In this document: positions 41,820 to 51,071 of the stretch, piece by piece
Numbering within the stretch: position 1 is the stretch's first letter
Layout: every line of letters begins with the position of its first letter
DNA from: Brooklawnia sp032229645
Lineage (GTDB): Bacteria; Actinomycetota; Actinomycetes; Propionibacteriales; Propionibacteriaceae
Assembly (NCBI GenBank): GCA_963722295.1
Contig: CAVRLB010000001.1
Span: 1,109,943-1,173,942, forward strand
Direction of reading: 5' to 3'
Length of the DNA stretch: 64,000 nucleotides
Made by a program: the position numbers and the translations under genes
Notes under the pieces: generated by a model
The model's input: the letters and a program-made list of their open reading frames with translations, nothing else
The model's database searches: none
Told to the model about the DNA's origin: nothing

Positions 41820-44629
41820 GCGCGCCGGCCATCGCCGGCGAGCAGGTAGTCGCCGACCTGCGTGCCCGGCTCAGCGATCCGTCTTGTCTCGACCAGTCCA
41901 CTCTCGCCAGGGCACTGTATTCGACCGACGCGTCGCTCTACCGGGTGGTGCCTGAAGTCGTCGCCACGCCTCGTAGCACCGATGAGCTGATCGAATTGGT
42001 GCGGGCCGCGCTGGCCGCCGGGCTGCCGGTCACCGGTCGCGGAGCCGGCACCTCGTGCGCCGGCAACGCGGTCGGCCCCGGTCTGGTGATCGATACGTCG
42101 CGTCATCTCAACAAGGTGCTCTCGGTCGATACCGAGGCCGGCACCGCAGTCGTCGAGCCCGGCGTCGTGCAGGCCATCCTGCAGGCCGAAGCCAACCCGC
42201 ATGGTTGGCGATACGGCCCCGACCCGTCGACATCGAATCGTTGCACCATCGGCGGCATGATCGGCAACAACGCGTGCGGGCCGCGCGCGCTGGGCTATGG
42301 ACGTAGCGCCGACAACATCGTCGAACTCGAGATCATCACCGGCACCGGCGAACTGCTGACGCTTCGTCCGCACGCCACGGGCGGCCTTCTCGAGCAGTTG
42401 CGGACACTGGTACTGGACAATTTGGGCACCATCCGCACCGAGTTCGGCAAATTCTCGCGCCAGGTTTCGGGCTACAGCATGGAACACCTGCTGCCCGAGA
42501 ACCATTTCGATGTGGCAAGCTTCTTCGCCGGCACCGAGGGTACGTTGGGCATCATCACCAAGGCCACCCTCCGCTTGGTACGCGATGCCCCGCTCAAGAC
42601 CACCGTCGCGCTCGGCTATCCGACGATGGCCGACGGTGCGGACGCGATGGAACGCATGCTGCCGTTTCGTCCTACCGCCTGCGAAGGCATGGATCGGCGG
42701 CTGTCGAATGTGGTCGCCGAGCGTATCGGCCCGCATGCGGTGCCGCCACTGCCCGCCGGCGATGCCTGGCTGTTCATCGAGCTCGTCGGAGACGACGCCG
42801 CGGAGATCGCGGCACGCGCTGAGGCGATGGTGGACGCGTCCGGGGCGACCGAGGGCTGGGTGGTGCCGGATGCCGCAGAGGCGGCGCGGCTATGGACGAT
42901 CCGCACCGACGCGGCCGGGCTGGCCGCCGTCGCCCTCGACAAGCCCGCACACGCCGGCTGGGAGGATTCGGCAGTGCCGGTCCCCGCGTTGGGCGCCTAC
43001 CTGCGTGACTTCGACGCTCTGCTCACCCGCTTCGGGCTACACGGTCTGCCCTACGGGCATTTCGGCGAGGGCTGCGTGCATTGTCGTATCGACTTCCCGC
43101 TGGACGCCGCGAACGGCACTCAGGTGCTGCACGACTTCATGTTCGCCGCCGGTGAGCTGGTCGCAAGCTATAGCGGATCGATGTCCGGCGAGCACGGCGA
43201 TGGCCGGGCGCGCAGCGAACTGCTGCCGCTGATGTACTCGCCCGCCGCGCTGTCACTGTTCGGGCAGGTCAAGCAGATCTTCGACCCGAGGAATCTGCTG
43301 AATCCGGGTAACCTGGTCGATCCTGAACCGCTGAACTCGAGCCTGCGGATTCCGCAGCTACGTCGTTCACCGCTGGCCATGAAAGACCCGGAGTTCACCC
43401 TCGAGGTGCACCAATGCACCGGGGTGGGCAAGTGCCGCGCCAACACCACCACGGCCGGCGGCGTGATGTGCCCGAGCTTCCAAGCGACCGGCAATGAGAA
43501 GGACGCCACCCGTGGACGCTCGCGTGTGCTGCAGGAGATGCTCAACGGCCAGTTGATCACCGGCGGCTGGGCATCGCCCGAGGTCGCCGAGGCGCTGGAA
43601 CTCTGCCTGGCCTGCAAGGGTTGCCGGCGCGACTGCCCCACCGGCATCGACATGGCCGCCTACAAGTCGCGGGTGCTCTTCGAGAAGCACAAGCGCAAGC
43701 CGCGCCCGCTGTCGCACTATGCCCTGGGTTGGCTGCCCAGATGGGGTCGCCTGGTCACCAGGCTGCGCCTGGGGGTGCTCGGCAATTTCGCGTTGCAGAC
43801 TCCCGGGCTGAGCAATCTGGTGCGCGCCATCGCCGGAGTCGACCAACGCCGTCCGATGCCACGCTTCCGCACCGGCGCCGCAGCCAGTCATCAAGACTAC
43901 GAGCTGGGTGAGGTCGCCGGTTCACGCGGGCCGGTGGCCATCTGGGTGGACTCGTTCACCGATGCCTTCGCCGGCGGGCAACTCGCGGCACTGGTGAATC
44001 TACTCGTCAGCGTCGGTTTCACGCCCCGGATCGTCACCCAGGACGCGTGTTGCGGTCTTACCTGGATCACCACCGGCCAGCTGGACGGGGCCCGCCGTCA
44101 GCTGACGCATGCGCTGGATGTGCTGACTCCGATCGCCGAGCAGCAGATCCCGATCGTCGGCATGGAGCCCAGTTGCATGGCCGTGTGGCGCTCGGACGCG
44201 CCCGAACTGCTGCCCGATGATTCCAGGGTGCCGGTGGTCGCCGGTGCTATTCATACTCTCGCCGAATTGCTGGGGTCGTTGGACGATTGGCAGCCGCCCA
44301 GCCTGGCCGGGCACACCATCGTGGCGCAGCCGCACTGCCACCATGCGTCCGTCTTGGGTTGGGAGGCCGACGCGGCCCTGCTCAAGCGCACCGGCGCCAA
44401 GGTCACCACGCTCGGCGGTTGCTGCGGGTTGGCGGGCAATTTCGGAGTGGAACGCGGCCACTACGAGGTTTCGGTGAAGGTGGCCGAACACGATCTCTTG
44501 CCCGCGATCCGTGCGGCCGGGCCGGAGGCGATCGTGTTGGCCGATGGCTTCTCCTGCCGCAAGCAGGTCGGCGACTTGGAAGGCTCGCAGGCCGTGACAA
44601 TGGCCGAGCTGCTGGTCGCGCATCTATAG
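41816..44629 (+). CDS. FAD-linked oxidase fused to Fe-S and CCG domains (D-2-hydroxyacid dehydrogenase-like)
   Basis: About 937 residues from a GTG that overlaps the MarR stop. The order is: FAD-binding PCMH domain at about 40-220 (TGRGAGTSCAGNAVG, MIGNNACGPRALGYG), FAD-oxidase C-terminal domain to about 510 (GHFGEGCVHCRIDFP, SGEHGDGRAR), a four-iron cluster region (CTGVGKC...MCPSF and CLACKGCRRDCP), and CCG domains (DACCGLTW, GCCGLAG). This joins GlcD- and GlcF-like parts in one chain, as in quinone-linked D-lactate or D-2-hydroxyglutarate dehydrogenases. It likely oxidises a 2-hydroxyacid and passes electrons to the membrane. The exact substrate is unknown. Confidence 0.9.
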   Translation: MSAPAIAGEQVVADLRARLSDPSCLDQSTLARALYSTDASLYRVVPEVVATPRSTDELIELVRAALAAGLPVTGRGAGTSCAGNAVGPGLVIDTSRHLNKVLSVDTEAGTAVVEPGVVQAILQAEANPHGWRYGPDPSTSNRCTIGGMIGNNACGPRALGYGRSADNIVELEIITGTGELLTLRPHATGGLLEQLRTLVLDNLGTIRTEFGKFSRQVSGYSMEHLLPENHFDVASFFAGTEGTLGIITKATLRLVRDAPLKTTVALGYPTMADGADAMERMLPFRPTACEGMDRRLSNVVAERIGPHAVPPLPAGDAWLFIELVGDDAAEIAARAEAMVDASGATEGWVVPDAAEAARLWTIRTDAAGLAAVALDKPAHAGWEDSAVPVPALGAYLRDFDALLTRFGLHGLPYGHFGEGCVHCRIDFPLDAANGTQVLHDFMFAAGELVASYSGSMSGEHGDGRARSELLPLMYSPAALSLFGQVKQIFDPRNLLNPGNLVDPEPLNSSLRIPQLRRSPLAMKDPEFTLEVHQCTGVGKCRANTTTAGGVMCPSFQATGNEKDATRGRSRVLQEMLNGQLITGGWASPEVAEALELCLACKGCRRDCPTGIDMAAYKSRVLFEKHKRKPRPLSHYALGWLPRWGRLVTRLRLGVLGNFALQTPGLSNLVRAIAGVDQRRPMPRFRTGAAASHQDYELGEVAGSRGPVAIWVDSFTDAFAGGQLAALVNLLVSVGFTPRIVTQDACCGLTWITTGQLDGARRQLTHALDVLTPIAEQQIPIVGMEPSCMAVWRSDAPELLPDDSRVPVVAGAIHTLAELLGSLDDWQPPSLAGHTIVAQPHCHHASVLGWEADAALLKRTGAKVTTLGGCCGLAGNFGVERGHYEVSVKVAEHDLLPAIRAAGPEAIVLADGFSCRKQVGDLEGSQAVTMAELLVAHL

Positions 44630-44766
44630 CGCATCAGTGACACCCGCACCAGTCGTAGAGGATCTTTGACTCCAGCCTCCCCGCACGCAGCGGGCTGCCA
44701 GAATAGAGCGTGGAGTCGCAGACAACGATGTTGCCGGGACGCAAACTCACCGCAGGAGGCTGACAG

Positions 44767-45822
44767 ATGAAGGCATTGGTACTCACCGAGTACGGCAAGT
44801 TCGAGTATCTCGATGTACCCACTCCGATCCCGGGCACCGGCGAAGTGCTCATCAAGGTCAAGGCGTGCGCAGTTTGCGGCAGCGACGTGCACGGCATGGA
44901 CGGATCGTCCGGGCGCCGGCAACCGCCCGACATCATGGGCCACGAGGCGTCCGGTCAGATCGAAGCGGTCGGTCCGGGCGTCGAAGGCTGGTCGGTGGGA
45001 GACCGGGTCACGTTCGACTCGACGGTCTACTGCAATCAGTGCGAGGCATGTCGGGCGGGCAACGTGAATCTGTGCGTCAACCGTCAGGTGCTCGGGGTGT
45101 CGTGCGACGACTATCGCCGGGATGGGGCGTTCGCCGACTATCTCGTGGTGCCCGCCTATATCTGCTACCGGCTGCCCGATGAGGTCAGCTTCGTGCAGGC
45201 GGCAATGGTCGAGCCGCTGGCCATCGCCTATCACGCGGCTACGCGCACTCAGGTCAAGCCGGGTATGAGCGCGGTCATCGTGGGGGTCGGGACGATCGGT
45301 CTGCTCACCTTGCAGGTCGTCAAGGCCATGGGCGCCTCCCAGATCATCGCGGTCGACATCGACGACGCCAAGCTTGCCACCGCTGTCGAAAATGGCGCGA
45401 CCTCAATCGTCAATTCGGCGGCGCCCGACGCGTTGGCCCAGGTGCTGGCTGCCACGCCGAACGGCAAGGGCGCGGACATCGCATTCGACGCAACCGGGAT
45501 CGAGGCGACCGTCGACCTGTGCGTGCGCGCGGTGCGGCTCGATGGTTCGGTCGTCTTGATCGGCAATCTCGCCCAGCAGATCGACTTTCCGCTGCAGTGG
45601 GTCGTCACCCGCCAGATCAGCCTCTTCGGCACCTGCGCATCCGCCGGTGAGTACGACGAATGCCTGCAGTTGATCGCCGGGGGCAAGGTCGACGTCGAGG
45701 CACTCATCGCGAAGTCCGTCCCGCTGGCGAACGGACATGAATGGATCACGCGGGTCTATAACCGCGAGCCCGGACTCAACAAGATCGTGCTGCTGCCCGA
45801 AGCCGAAGAGGTGAGGTCGTGA
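44767..45822 (+). CDS. Zinc-dependent alcohol/polyol dehydrogenase
   Basis: A 351-residue medium-chain dehydrogenase. Catalytic Cys37, His59 and Glu60; structural Cys89, Cys92, Cys95 and Cys103; GVGTIG near residue 174. GCAGGAGG gives a strong ribosome site 6 bases before the ATG. It overlaps the Gfo/Idh gene by four bases (GTGA). The pair probably oxidises a sugar or polyol brought in by the nearby ABC importer. A 7-bp inverted repeat (GACTCCA 44668, TGGAGTC 44711) sits in its leader region. Confidence 0.9.
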   Translation: MKALVLTEYGKFEYLDVPTPIPGTGEVLIKVKACAVCGSDVHGMDGSSGRRQPPDIMGHEASGQIEAVGPGVEGWSVGDRVTFDSTVYCNQCEACRAGNVNLCVNRQVLGVSCDDYRRDGAFADYLVVPAYICYRLPDEVSFVQAAMVEPLAIAYHAATRTQVKPGMSAVIVGVGTIGLLTLQVVKAMGASQIIAVDIDDAKLATAVENGATSIVNSAAPDALAQVLAATPNGKGADIAFDATGIEATVDLCVRAVRLDGSVVLIGNLAQQIDFPLQWVVTRQISLFGTCASAGEYDECLQLIAGGKVDVEALIAKSVPLANGHEWITRVYNREPGLNKIVLLPEAEEVRS

Positions 45823-46907
45823 CCGAGACCATCAAGACCGCCGTGCTTGGTTGCGGCAAGGTCGGGCATTTCCACGCGAAGTGCTATCAGACACTGGAAG
45901 GAAGCGAATTCGTTGGGGCGGTCGGCACCAGACCCGGACGCGGTGCCGCATTCGGCGCCGAGTACGGCGTGCCCGGTTTCGATTCCCTGACCGAACTCGT
46001 CGAGCAGACCGGCGCGCAGGCGGTGAGCATCTGTACGCCCCACCCGAATCACGCCGGCTACGCCGCTGAAGCGGCCCGGCTCGGGCTGCATATCGCGATC
46101 GAGAAGCCCCTGGCGTCGACCCTTGCCGACTGCGATCTGATCATCGATGCTGCCCGCGAGGCCGGCGTCATGGGGACCACGATCTGTCAGCGACGCTTCT
46201 ATCGTCCATCGCTGCGCATCAAGCAGGCCATCGACGAGGGCAGGCTCGGAAAGCCGATTCTCGGCACGGTCAATATGCTCGGTTGGCGCGATATGGAGTA
46301 CTACCGTTCCGATCCGTGGCGCGGCACCTGGGCGGGTGAAGGCGGCGGAGTGTTGGTGAATCAGGCCCCGCACCAACTCGATCTGCTGCTGTGGTACATG
46401 GGCGAGGTGGACGAAGTCGTGGCCTGCTGGGACACGTTGAACCATCCCGAACTGGAGGTGGATGACACCGCCATGGCACTGATCCGCTTCCGCAGCGGAG
46501 CGCTCGGCAACATCGTGGTCAGCAACTCGCAGAATCCTGCGCTATTCGGAAACGTGCGGGTGCATGGCTCGAATGGTGCCAGTGCCGGCGTCCAGACCGA
46601 CGGCGGCGCGATGTTCATCGCAGGGATGTCCGGCATCGCGGAACCACCGGTCAACGATCTATGGACGATCCCCGGCGAACAGAACCGGCTGGCGGAGCTG
46701 CAGGCCGAGGATTCGGCGTTCTTCAACTCGGTCGACTCGCTCTACTATTTCCACCGCGAGCAGCTGGCAGACTTCTTGTCGGCGATTCGCGATCACCGTG
46801 AACCGCTGATCACTTTGGACGACGGCCGCCGCACCGTCGAACTGTTCACGGCGATCTACCGCTCCCAGGCAGAGCACGGCTGGGTGAAACTCCCGCTGGA
46901 GTCCTAG
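45819..46907 (+). CDS. Gfo/Idh/MocA family oxidoreductase
   Basis: A 362-residue protein with GTG start. VLGCGKVGHFHAKCYQ is the N-terminal nucleotide-binding motif, and CTPHPNHAGYAAEAARLG-(L)-HIAIEKP carries the conserved EKP. GEGGGVLVNQAPHQLDLLLWYMG contains the catalytic-domain histidine. Family members oxidise or epimerise sugars and inositols with NAD(P). It is coupled to the zinc dehydrogenase upstream, and a strong bidirectional terminator follows. Confidence 0.92.
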   Translation: MTETIKTAVLGCGKVGHFHAKCYQTLEGSEFVGAVGTRPGRGAAFGAEYGVPGFDSLTELVEQTGAQAVSICTPHPNHAGYAAEAARLGLHIAIEKPLASTLADCDLIIDAAREAGVMGTTICQRRFYRPSLRIKQAIDEGRLGKPILGTVNMLGWRDMEYYRSDPWRGTWAGEGGGVLVNQAPHQLDLLLWYMGEVDEVVACWDTLNHPELEVDDTAMALIRFRSGALGNIVVSNSQNPALFGNVRVHGSNGASAGVQTDGGAMFIAGMSGIAEPPVNDLWTIPGEQNRLAELQAEDSAFFNSVDSLYYFHREQLADFLSAIRDHREPLITLDDGRRTVELFTAIYRSQAEHGWVKLPLES

Positions 46908-46923
46908 CGACCGTGGGCGCCGG

Positions 46924-46949
46924 CTTGGCCCCTCACGCGAGGGGCCAAG
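46924..46949. terminator. Bidirectional terminator
   Basis: CTTGGCCCCTC and GAGGGGCCAAG pair perfectly (11 bp, loop ACGC) between the convergent Gfo/Idh gene and the ABC permease gene. Confidence 0.85.
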
Positions 46950-46956
46950 CTCGCGC

Positions 46957-47775
46957 TCAGCCCTTGACCGCCCCTGCAGTCAAACCGGAGACCACGTACT
47001 TCTGGAAGAACAACGCGATCACCATGATCGGCAACGTCACCACGCTGGCCGCTGCCATCAGCCCGCCCCAGTCGATGCTGGCGTAGCCGATGAAGTCGAA
47101 GATCGCCACGGGCAGCGTCTTGGTCTCAGCCCCGGACAGCACCAGGGCGAACATGAAGTTGTTCCAGCTGAAGATGAACGACAAGATGGACGCGGTCGCG
47201 ACCCCGGACATACTCAACGGCAGCACCACATGCCAGAACGCGCCGATCGGCGTCAACCCGTCGACTTGTGCTGCCTCTTCCAGTTCTGTCGGCATGCCGT
47301 CGAAGAAGCCCATCAAGATGTAGAGGATGAGCGGCAGCGAGACGAACATGTGCGACAGGATCAGCACGCCATAGCCGCCGACCATTCGCAGGTTGCTGAA
47401 CAGGTAGTACCACGGAACCAGCAGAGACACGCCCGGGATGACTCGGGCCATCAGCACGACCACCGCCTGGCGCTTCATCACGAAGCGGCTCATCGAGTAT
47501 GCGGCCGGTACTCCCAGCACCAAGGAGATGGCCGTCGACACCGCGGCCACGAGGAAGCTGTTCCACATGAACTTGCCGAAGTTCGCCTGCTGAAAGACCT
47601 TGTGATAGTTCTCCAAGGTCGGGGTGAACCCGAACACTGTAGAGGGGTCGTAGATCTGCACATTTGTCTTGAACGAGCTGAGCACCATCCACATCAACGG
47701 GACCAGCATGACGAACAGGATCAGCGCGATGGCCACGCCCCGGAAGATTCGGTATCCGCGTGAAAGCCGCATCAT
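46957..47775 (-). CDS. Carbohydrate ABC transporter permease (MalG/UgpE type)
   Basis: A 272-residue inner-membrane protein with about six helices. The cytoplasmic EAA loop is ELEEAAQVDGLTPIGAFWHVVLP, which docks on the ATPase. TMs begin at IALILFVMLVPLMWMVLSSF. It forms the channel with the partner permease encoded just upstream, with which it overlaps in ATGA. No ATPase gene accompanies the set, so a shared MsmK/UgpC-type ATPase is probably used. Confidence 0.93.
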   Translation of the reverse strand: MMRLSRGYRIFRGVAIALILFVMLVPLMWMVLSSFKTNVQIYDPSTVFGFTPTLENYHKVFQQANFGKFMWNSFLVAAVSTAISLVLGVPAAYSMSRFVMKRQAVVVLMARVIPGVSLLVPWYYLFSNLRMVGGYGVLILSHMFVSLPLILYILMGFFDGMPTELEEAAQVDGLTPIGAFWHVVLPLSMSGVATASILSFIFSWNNFMFALVLSGAETKTLPVAIFDFIGYASIDWGGLMAAASVVTLPIMVIALFFQKYVVSGLTAGAVKG

Positions 47776-48731
47776 CGCTCCTTTTGGCGTGAGGTCAGCG
47801 CCAGCATCGCCGCGATGATAAGCGCGAAGAACAGAATCAGCACGGTGGACGCAACACCGTATTCGTTGTAGTCGAAGCTCAGTCCGTAAGCGTAGACGTT
47901 GAGGGTCTCCACCTCATGGAACGAACCGCCGCCTCGTCCCTTGGTGGCGTAGAGAATGTCGAAGGTCTTGAGAGCGTCGATGCCACGCAGCAGCAACGCA
48001 ACGACAACACTCGGCCAGACCAGCGGGAGCGTGACGCTCCAGAACCGCTGCCAGGTACTCGCACCGTCGATGGACGCGGCCTCGTCCACCTCGTCGGACA
48101 ACGATGTCAGGCCTGCGAGCAGAATCAGCGCCACCATCGGGGTCCACTGCCAGATATCGATGAGCATCGTGGTTGCCAGTGCGGTCTTCTCGCCTGCCAG
48201 CCACGGATACGGACCGAGCCCGATCAGCCCGAGGAGGTAATTTGCGGGACCGATGTTGGGATCGAAGATCAGCCGCCACATCATGCCGACGGCCACCGGC
48301 GTCGCCACCAGGGGCAGCAGAATCGCCACCCGGATGATGCCCTGCCCGCGGAACGATCTGCGCAGCAGCAACGCGATGCACATACCCAAGACCATCTGGG
48401 CCACCAGCACCCCGCCGGTGAAGGCGAGCGTTCGTCCGACGGCAGGCCAGAACCGTTCGGTGTCGGTGAGGACATCGATGTAGTTCTCGATGCCGATGAA
48501 CTTCTTCGGTGCGCGGACGGAGCCCTCAGCATTGGTGAAACTCAAATAGGCCGTCCAGACGAGCGGAAAAACCAGCATCGCTGCCGTGAAGATCATGGCA
48601 GGTGCCGCGAACAACCACTTACGATGCTGATTCGCCCAACGAGAAAAGCCGCTTTGATTCGGCTGCGGGCGGTCGGACGCTGTCACTGTGCCGGCCGCGC
48701 CGGAAGCCGGATTCTGAAGTGGAACTGACAT
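47772..48731 (-). CDS. Carbohydrate ABC transporter permease (MalF/UgpA type)
   Basis: About 319 residues from the ATG at 48731 with GAAGG ahead; the frame is open to 48785 but the extra part is Arg-rich and unlikely. An N-terminal soluble stretch precedes FAAPAMIFTAAMLVFPLVWTAY. The EAA loop is EVDEAASIDGASTWQRFWSVTLP. It is the second half of the channel for the binding protein at 48867-50153. A 135-bp gap separates it from that gene. Confidence 0.92.
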   Translation of the reverse strand: MSVPLQNPASGAAGTVTASDRPQPNQSGFSRWANQHRKWLFAAPAMIFTAAMLVFPLVWTAYLSFTNAEGSVRAPKKFIGIENYIDVLTDTERFWPAVGRTLAFTGGVLVAQMVLGMCIALLLRRSFRGQGIIRVAILLPLVATPVAVGMMWRLIFDPNIGPANYLLGLIGLGPYPWLAGEKTALATTMLIDIWQWTPMVALILLAGLTSLSDEVDEAASIDGASTWQRFWSVTLPLVWPSVVVALLLRGIDALKTFDILYATKGRGGGSFHEVETLNVYAYGLSFDYNEYGVASTVLILFFALIIAAMLALTSRQKER

Positions 48732-48866
48732 ATCTTGCCTTCGCGAAGGTGATGGCCGAAGTCGCAGGCGCATCGAGAAATGCATCCGATGCGCCTGCGT
48801 CCGGCCAGGGATTAGCTCTGGGCTGGGCTACCGCCACAGCTGCAATAGCCCAATTCTTCGGCTCGG

Positions 48867-50153
48867 CTACTTCTCGCCGTCGAGGAATGCTTGATACTGG
48901 GTCTGAGCATCAACCAGCGATGCATCGAGATCCTTGCCGGTGATGGCATCCACGATCGGCTGCCCAACGATCTCGCGAGCCTTGGCAACCTGCACCACCA
49001 ACGGACGATCGTGTCCGACACCGTCTGCTGCGGCCGACTGCGCGGCGAGCACCAGGTCCGCCGGGTAGTCCTTGGTCGCCTCCGGATCAGCCCACACCGA
49101 GGCTCGTGCGCTCGGGACACCGGCCTGCTGATTCAGCAGAGTCTGGTCCTTGCTGGTTGCCCACTCGATGAACTTCCAGGCATTGTCGACGTTGGTGGAA
49201 CCGGCATTCACACCCAGTGCCCACGAGGGGATGTTGTACGGCATGGATCCCGCAGGACCTGCCGGGAACGCTGCGAAGCCAACCGTATCGGCGACCTGAG
49301 AGTTGGCCGGATCGGTCGCGTTCTTGTACAAGGAGTTGGCCTCGACATAGAACGCTGCTTGTCCCTGGGTGAACACGGCCATGGCGTCGGGCCAGCTCAT
49401 GTCGGTGCTGACATTTGCCGGACCGTACTCACGGATAAGCGTGCCATAGAGGTCGTAGGCGTCCTTGGCTGCCTGGGTGTCCAGGGTTGCCTTGCCCGAA
49501 CCATCATCGAAGTCGCCACCGTAGCTGAACAAGAAGCTGGAGAACTGCGTGACCGCGGCAGTACGTCCGGTGCGGGCAACGAAGCCCGCGATGTCCGGGT
49601 TGTCTTCATGGATCTTGGCGGCCTGCGCCTTCAACTCGTCCAACGTGGCCGGGGGCGCACTGAAGCCGGACTTCTCAAGCAAATCCGTCCGGTAGTACAA
49701 GACCTCGGTCTCGGTGATGATGGGCACACCGACAACGTTGCCCTCATAGGTGGTGGCCTCAACCGGGCCCGCCTGATAGTCGCTCCAGTCCCACGTGGAG
49801 TCACTTGTCACCTTGTCGGACAGATCGGCCATCCACCCGTTGCGGGCGAACATCCTTCCCTCCTGCAAGGGGCGGTACATCATGACGTCGATATCCGATG
49901 ATCCGGCGTTGAGCTTGACGTTGTACTGATCAGAGAGCTGATCCTCGCCTAGCTGCGTGAGTTCCACCTTCAGACCGGTCTGCGCGGTGAAGTCGTCGAA
50001 CTGCGCCTTGATGTTCTCCGTCCACACGTGGTTGGCCAAAGTCACGCGCACGACATCGCTAGGTTCCTGGGCAGCCTCGCCGCCACCGCAACCCGACATC
50101 GCCAGCGGAACGGCCAGTGCGAACGTGACTCCCAATGCATGTATGCGTCTCAC
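48867..50153 (-). CDS. Sugar ABC transporter substrate-binding lipoprotein
   Basis: A 428-residue extracellular binding protein of the family-1 type. The signal peptide ends in a lipobox, LAMSGC, with lipidated Cys22. Family features include LTQLGEDQLSDQYNVKLNAG, VGVPIITETEVLYYRTDLLEK and NVDNAWKFIEWATSKDQTL. It delivers a sugar, sugar alcohol or oligosaccharide to the two permeases. It is divergent from the GntR gene; a perfect palindrome lies about 48 bases before its ATG, the likely control site. Confidence 0.93.
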   Translation of the reverse strand: MRRIHALGVTFALAVPLAMSGCGGGEAAQEPSDVVRVTLANHVWTENIKAQFDDFTAQTGLKVELTQLGEDQLSDQYNVKLNAGSSDIDVMMYRPLQEGRMFARNGWMADLSDKVTSDSTWDWSDYQAGPVEATTYEGNVVGVPIITETEVLYYRTDLLEKSGFSAPPATLDELKAQAAKIHEDNPDIAGFVARTGRTAAVTQFSSFLFSYGGDFDDGSGKATLDTQAAKDAYDLYGTLIREYGPANVSTDMSWPDAMAVFTQGQAAFYVEANSLYKNATDPANSQVADTVGFAAFPAGPAGSMPYNIPSWALGVNAGSTNVDNAWKFIEWATSKDQTLLNQQAGVPSARASVWADPEATKDYPADLVLAAQSAAADGVGHDRPLVVQVAKAREIVGQPIVDAITGKDLDASLVDAQTQYQAFLDGEK

Positions 50154-50200
50154 TAAATCTCCTCTGATCTACTCAACATTGAGTGGCCTGCGAACTATTG

Positions 50201-50215
50201 CAGATCCGTGATCTG
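50201..50215. promoter_or_regulatory. Palindrome CAGATC-CGT-GATCTG (GntR operator 1)
   Basis: A perfect 15-base inverted repeat upstream of the binding-protein gene. It has exactly the same arms as a second site 84 bases away that touches the GntR start codon. Confidence 0.8.
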
Positions 50216-50284
50216 TCTAGAATAAGTCAGACATATAGTCGCCGTGAAGCGCCCGTCGAGAAACGGTGCAAAGTCGTGATCTAG

Positions 50285-50299
50285 CAGATCGGAGATCTG
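50285..50299. promoter_or_regulatory. Palindrome CAGATC-GGA-GATCTG (GntR operator 2)
   Basis: A perfect 15-base inverted repeat ending at the base before the GntR GTG start and containing its GGAG ribosome site. Binding here would block translation start or transcription of the regulator, indicating autoregulation. Confidence 0.8.
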
Positions 50300-51034
50300 G
50301 TGTCCGCAGCACGGTACAGCGCCGCACCCTCCGGCGGGCTCCTCCAGCGTGAGGTCGTCGAGCGGCTTGGCAGCAATATCGTCACCGGCATGTGGCCCAC
50401 CGGGACGGTCCTGCACATGGACGATCTCGCTGACCAACTCGGTGTCTCACGATCGGTCATTCGAGAGGCGATCGGCGTGCTGGCAGAAAACGGCCTGGTG
50501 CACTCCCGCAAACACCGCGGCACCGTGGTGCAGCACCACTCGTCGTGGAATGCCCTGGCCTCTGATGTGATCTCGTGGCGGTTGAACGATCCGGCGCAGC
50601 GCGCTGCGCAGTTCCGTTCGCTAGTGGAGTTGCGCAGCGCGATCGAACCGCACGCGGCCTGGTTGGCCGCTCAGCGGGTCGACGCAGATCAGGCCGAGCA
50701 GCTGGTCGGGCTGGCCACTCGCATGGTCGGGTCCGGCACGGCCGGGAATGTCGATGATTTCGTGGCCGCAGACCTCATCTTTCACCGGCTCGTGCTGCAG
50801 GCCTCTGGCAATCCGCTCTTCCTCAGTCTGGAGCAGATCCTCAACGAGATCCTCGCCGGCAAGTACCGGCTGGGTCTGATGCCCGTCGCCCCGGACGCGG
50901 CCGCCAGTCAGCATCACCTCGATCTGGCCGAGGCGATCGCCGCGCACGACTCGTCCGGTGCAGCTGAGGCATGCCGGTTCATCGTCCAACAGTCCGCCGA
51001 CGAACTCAGTGCCCGCGCGGCTCAGGAGTCGTGA
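50300..51034 (+). CDS. GntR-family regulator, FadR/FCD type
   Basis: A 244-residue regulator from a GTG start. The winged helix is LQREVVERLGSNIVTGMWPTG to LGVSRSVIREAIGVLAENGLV and ends GTVVQHH. A helical FCD effector domain follows (LRSAIEPHAAWLAAQ, FHRLVLQASGN, HLDLAEAIAAHD) with metal/ligand histidines typical of regulators that sense sugar acids or organic acids. The gene is divergent from the ABC importer operon, and two identical palindromes mark the control region. Confidence 0.93.
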   Translation: MSAARYSAAPSGGLLQREVVERLGSNIVTGMWPTGTVLHMDDLADQLGVSRSVIREAIGVLAENGLVHSRKHRGTVVQHHSSWNALASDVISWRLNDPAQRAAQFRSLVELRSAIEPHAAWLAAQRVDADQAEQLVGLATRMVGSGTAGNVDDFVAADLIFHRLVLQASGNPLFLSLEQILNEILAGKYRLGLMPVAPDAAASQHHLDLAEAIAAHDSSGAAEACRFIVQQSADELSARAAQES

Positions 51035-51071
51035 TCGGGCAGCACCTCAGGCATCAACATCCGGCAGCGGC

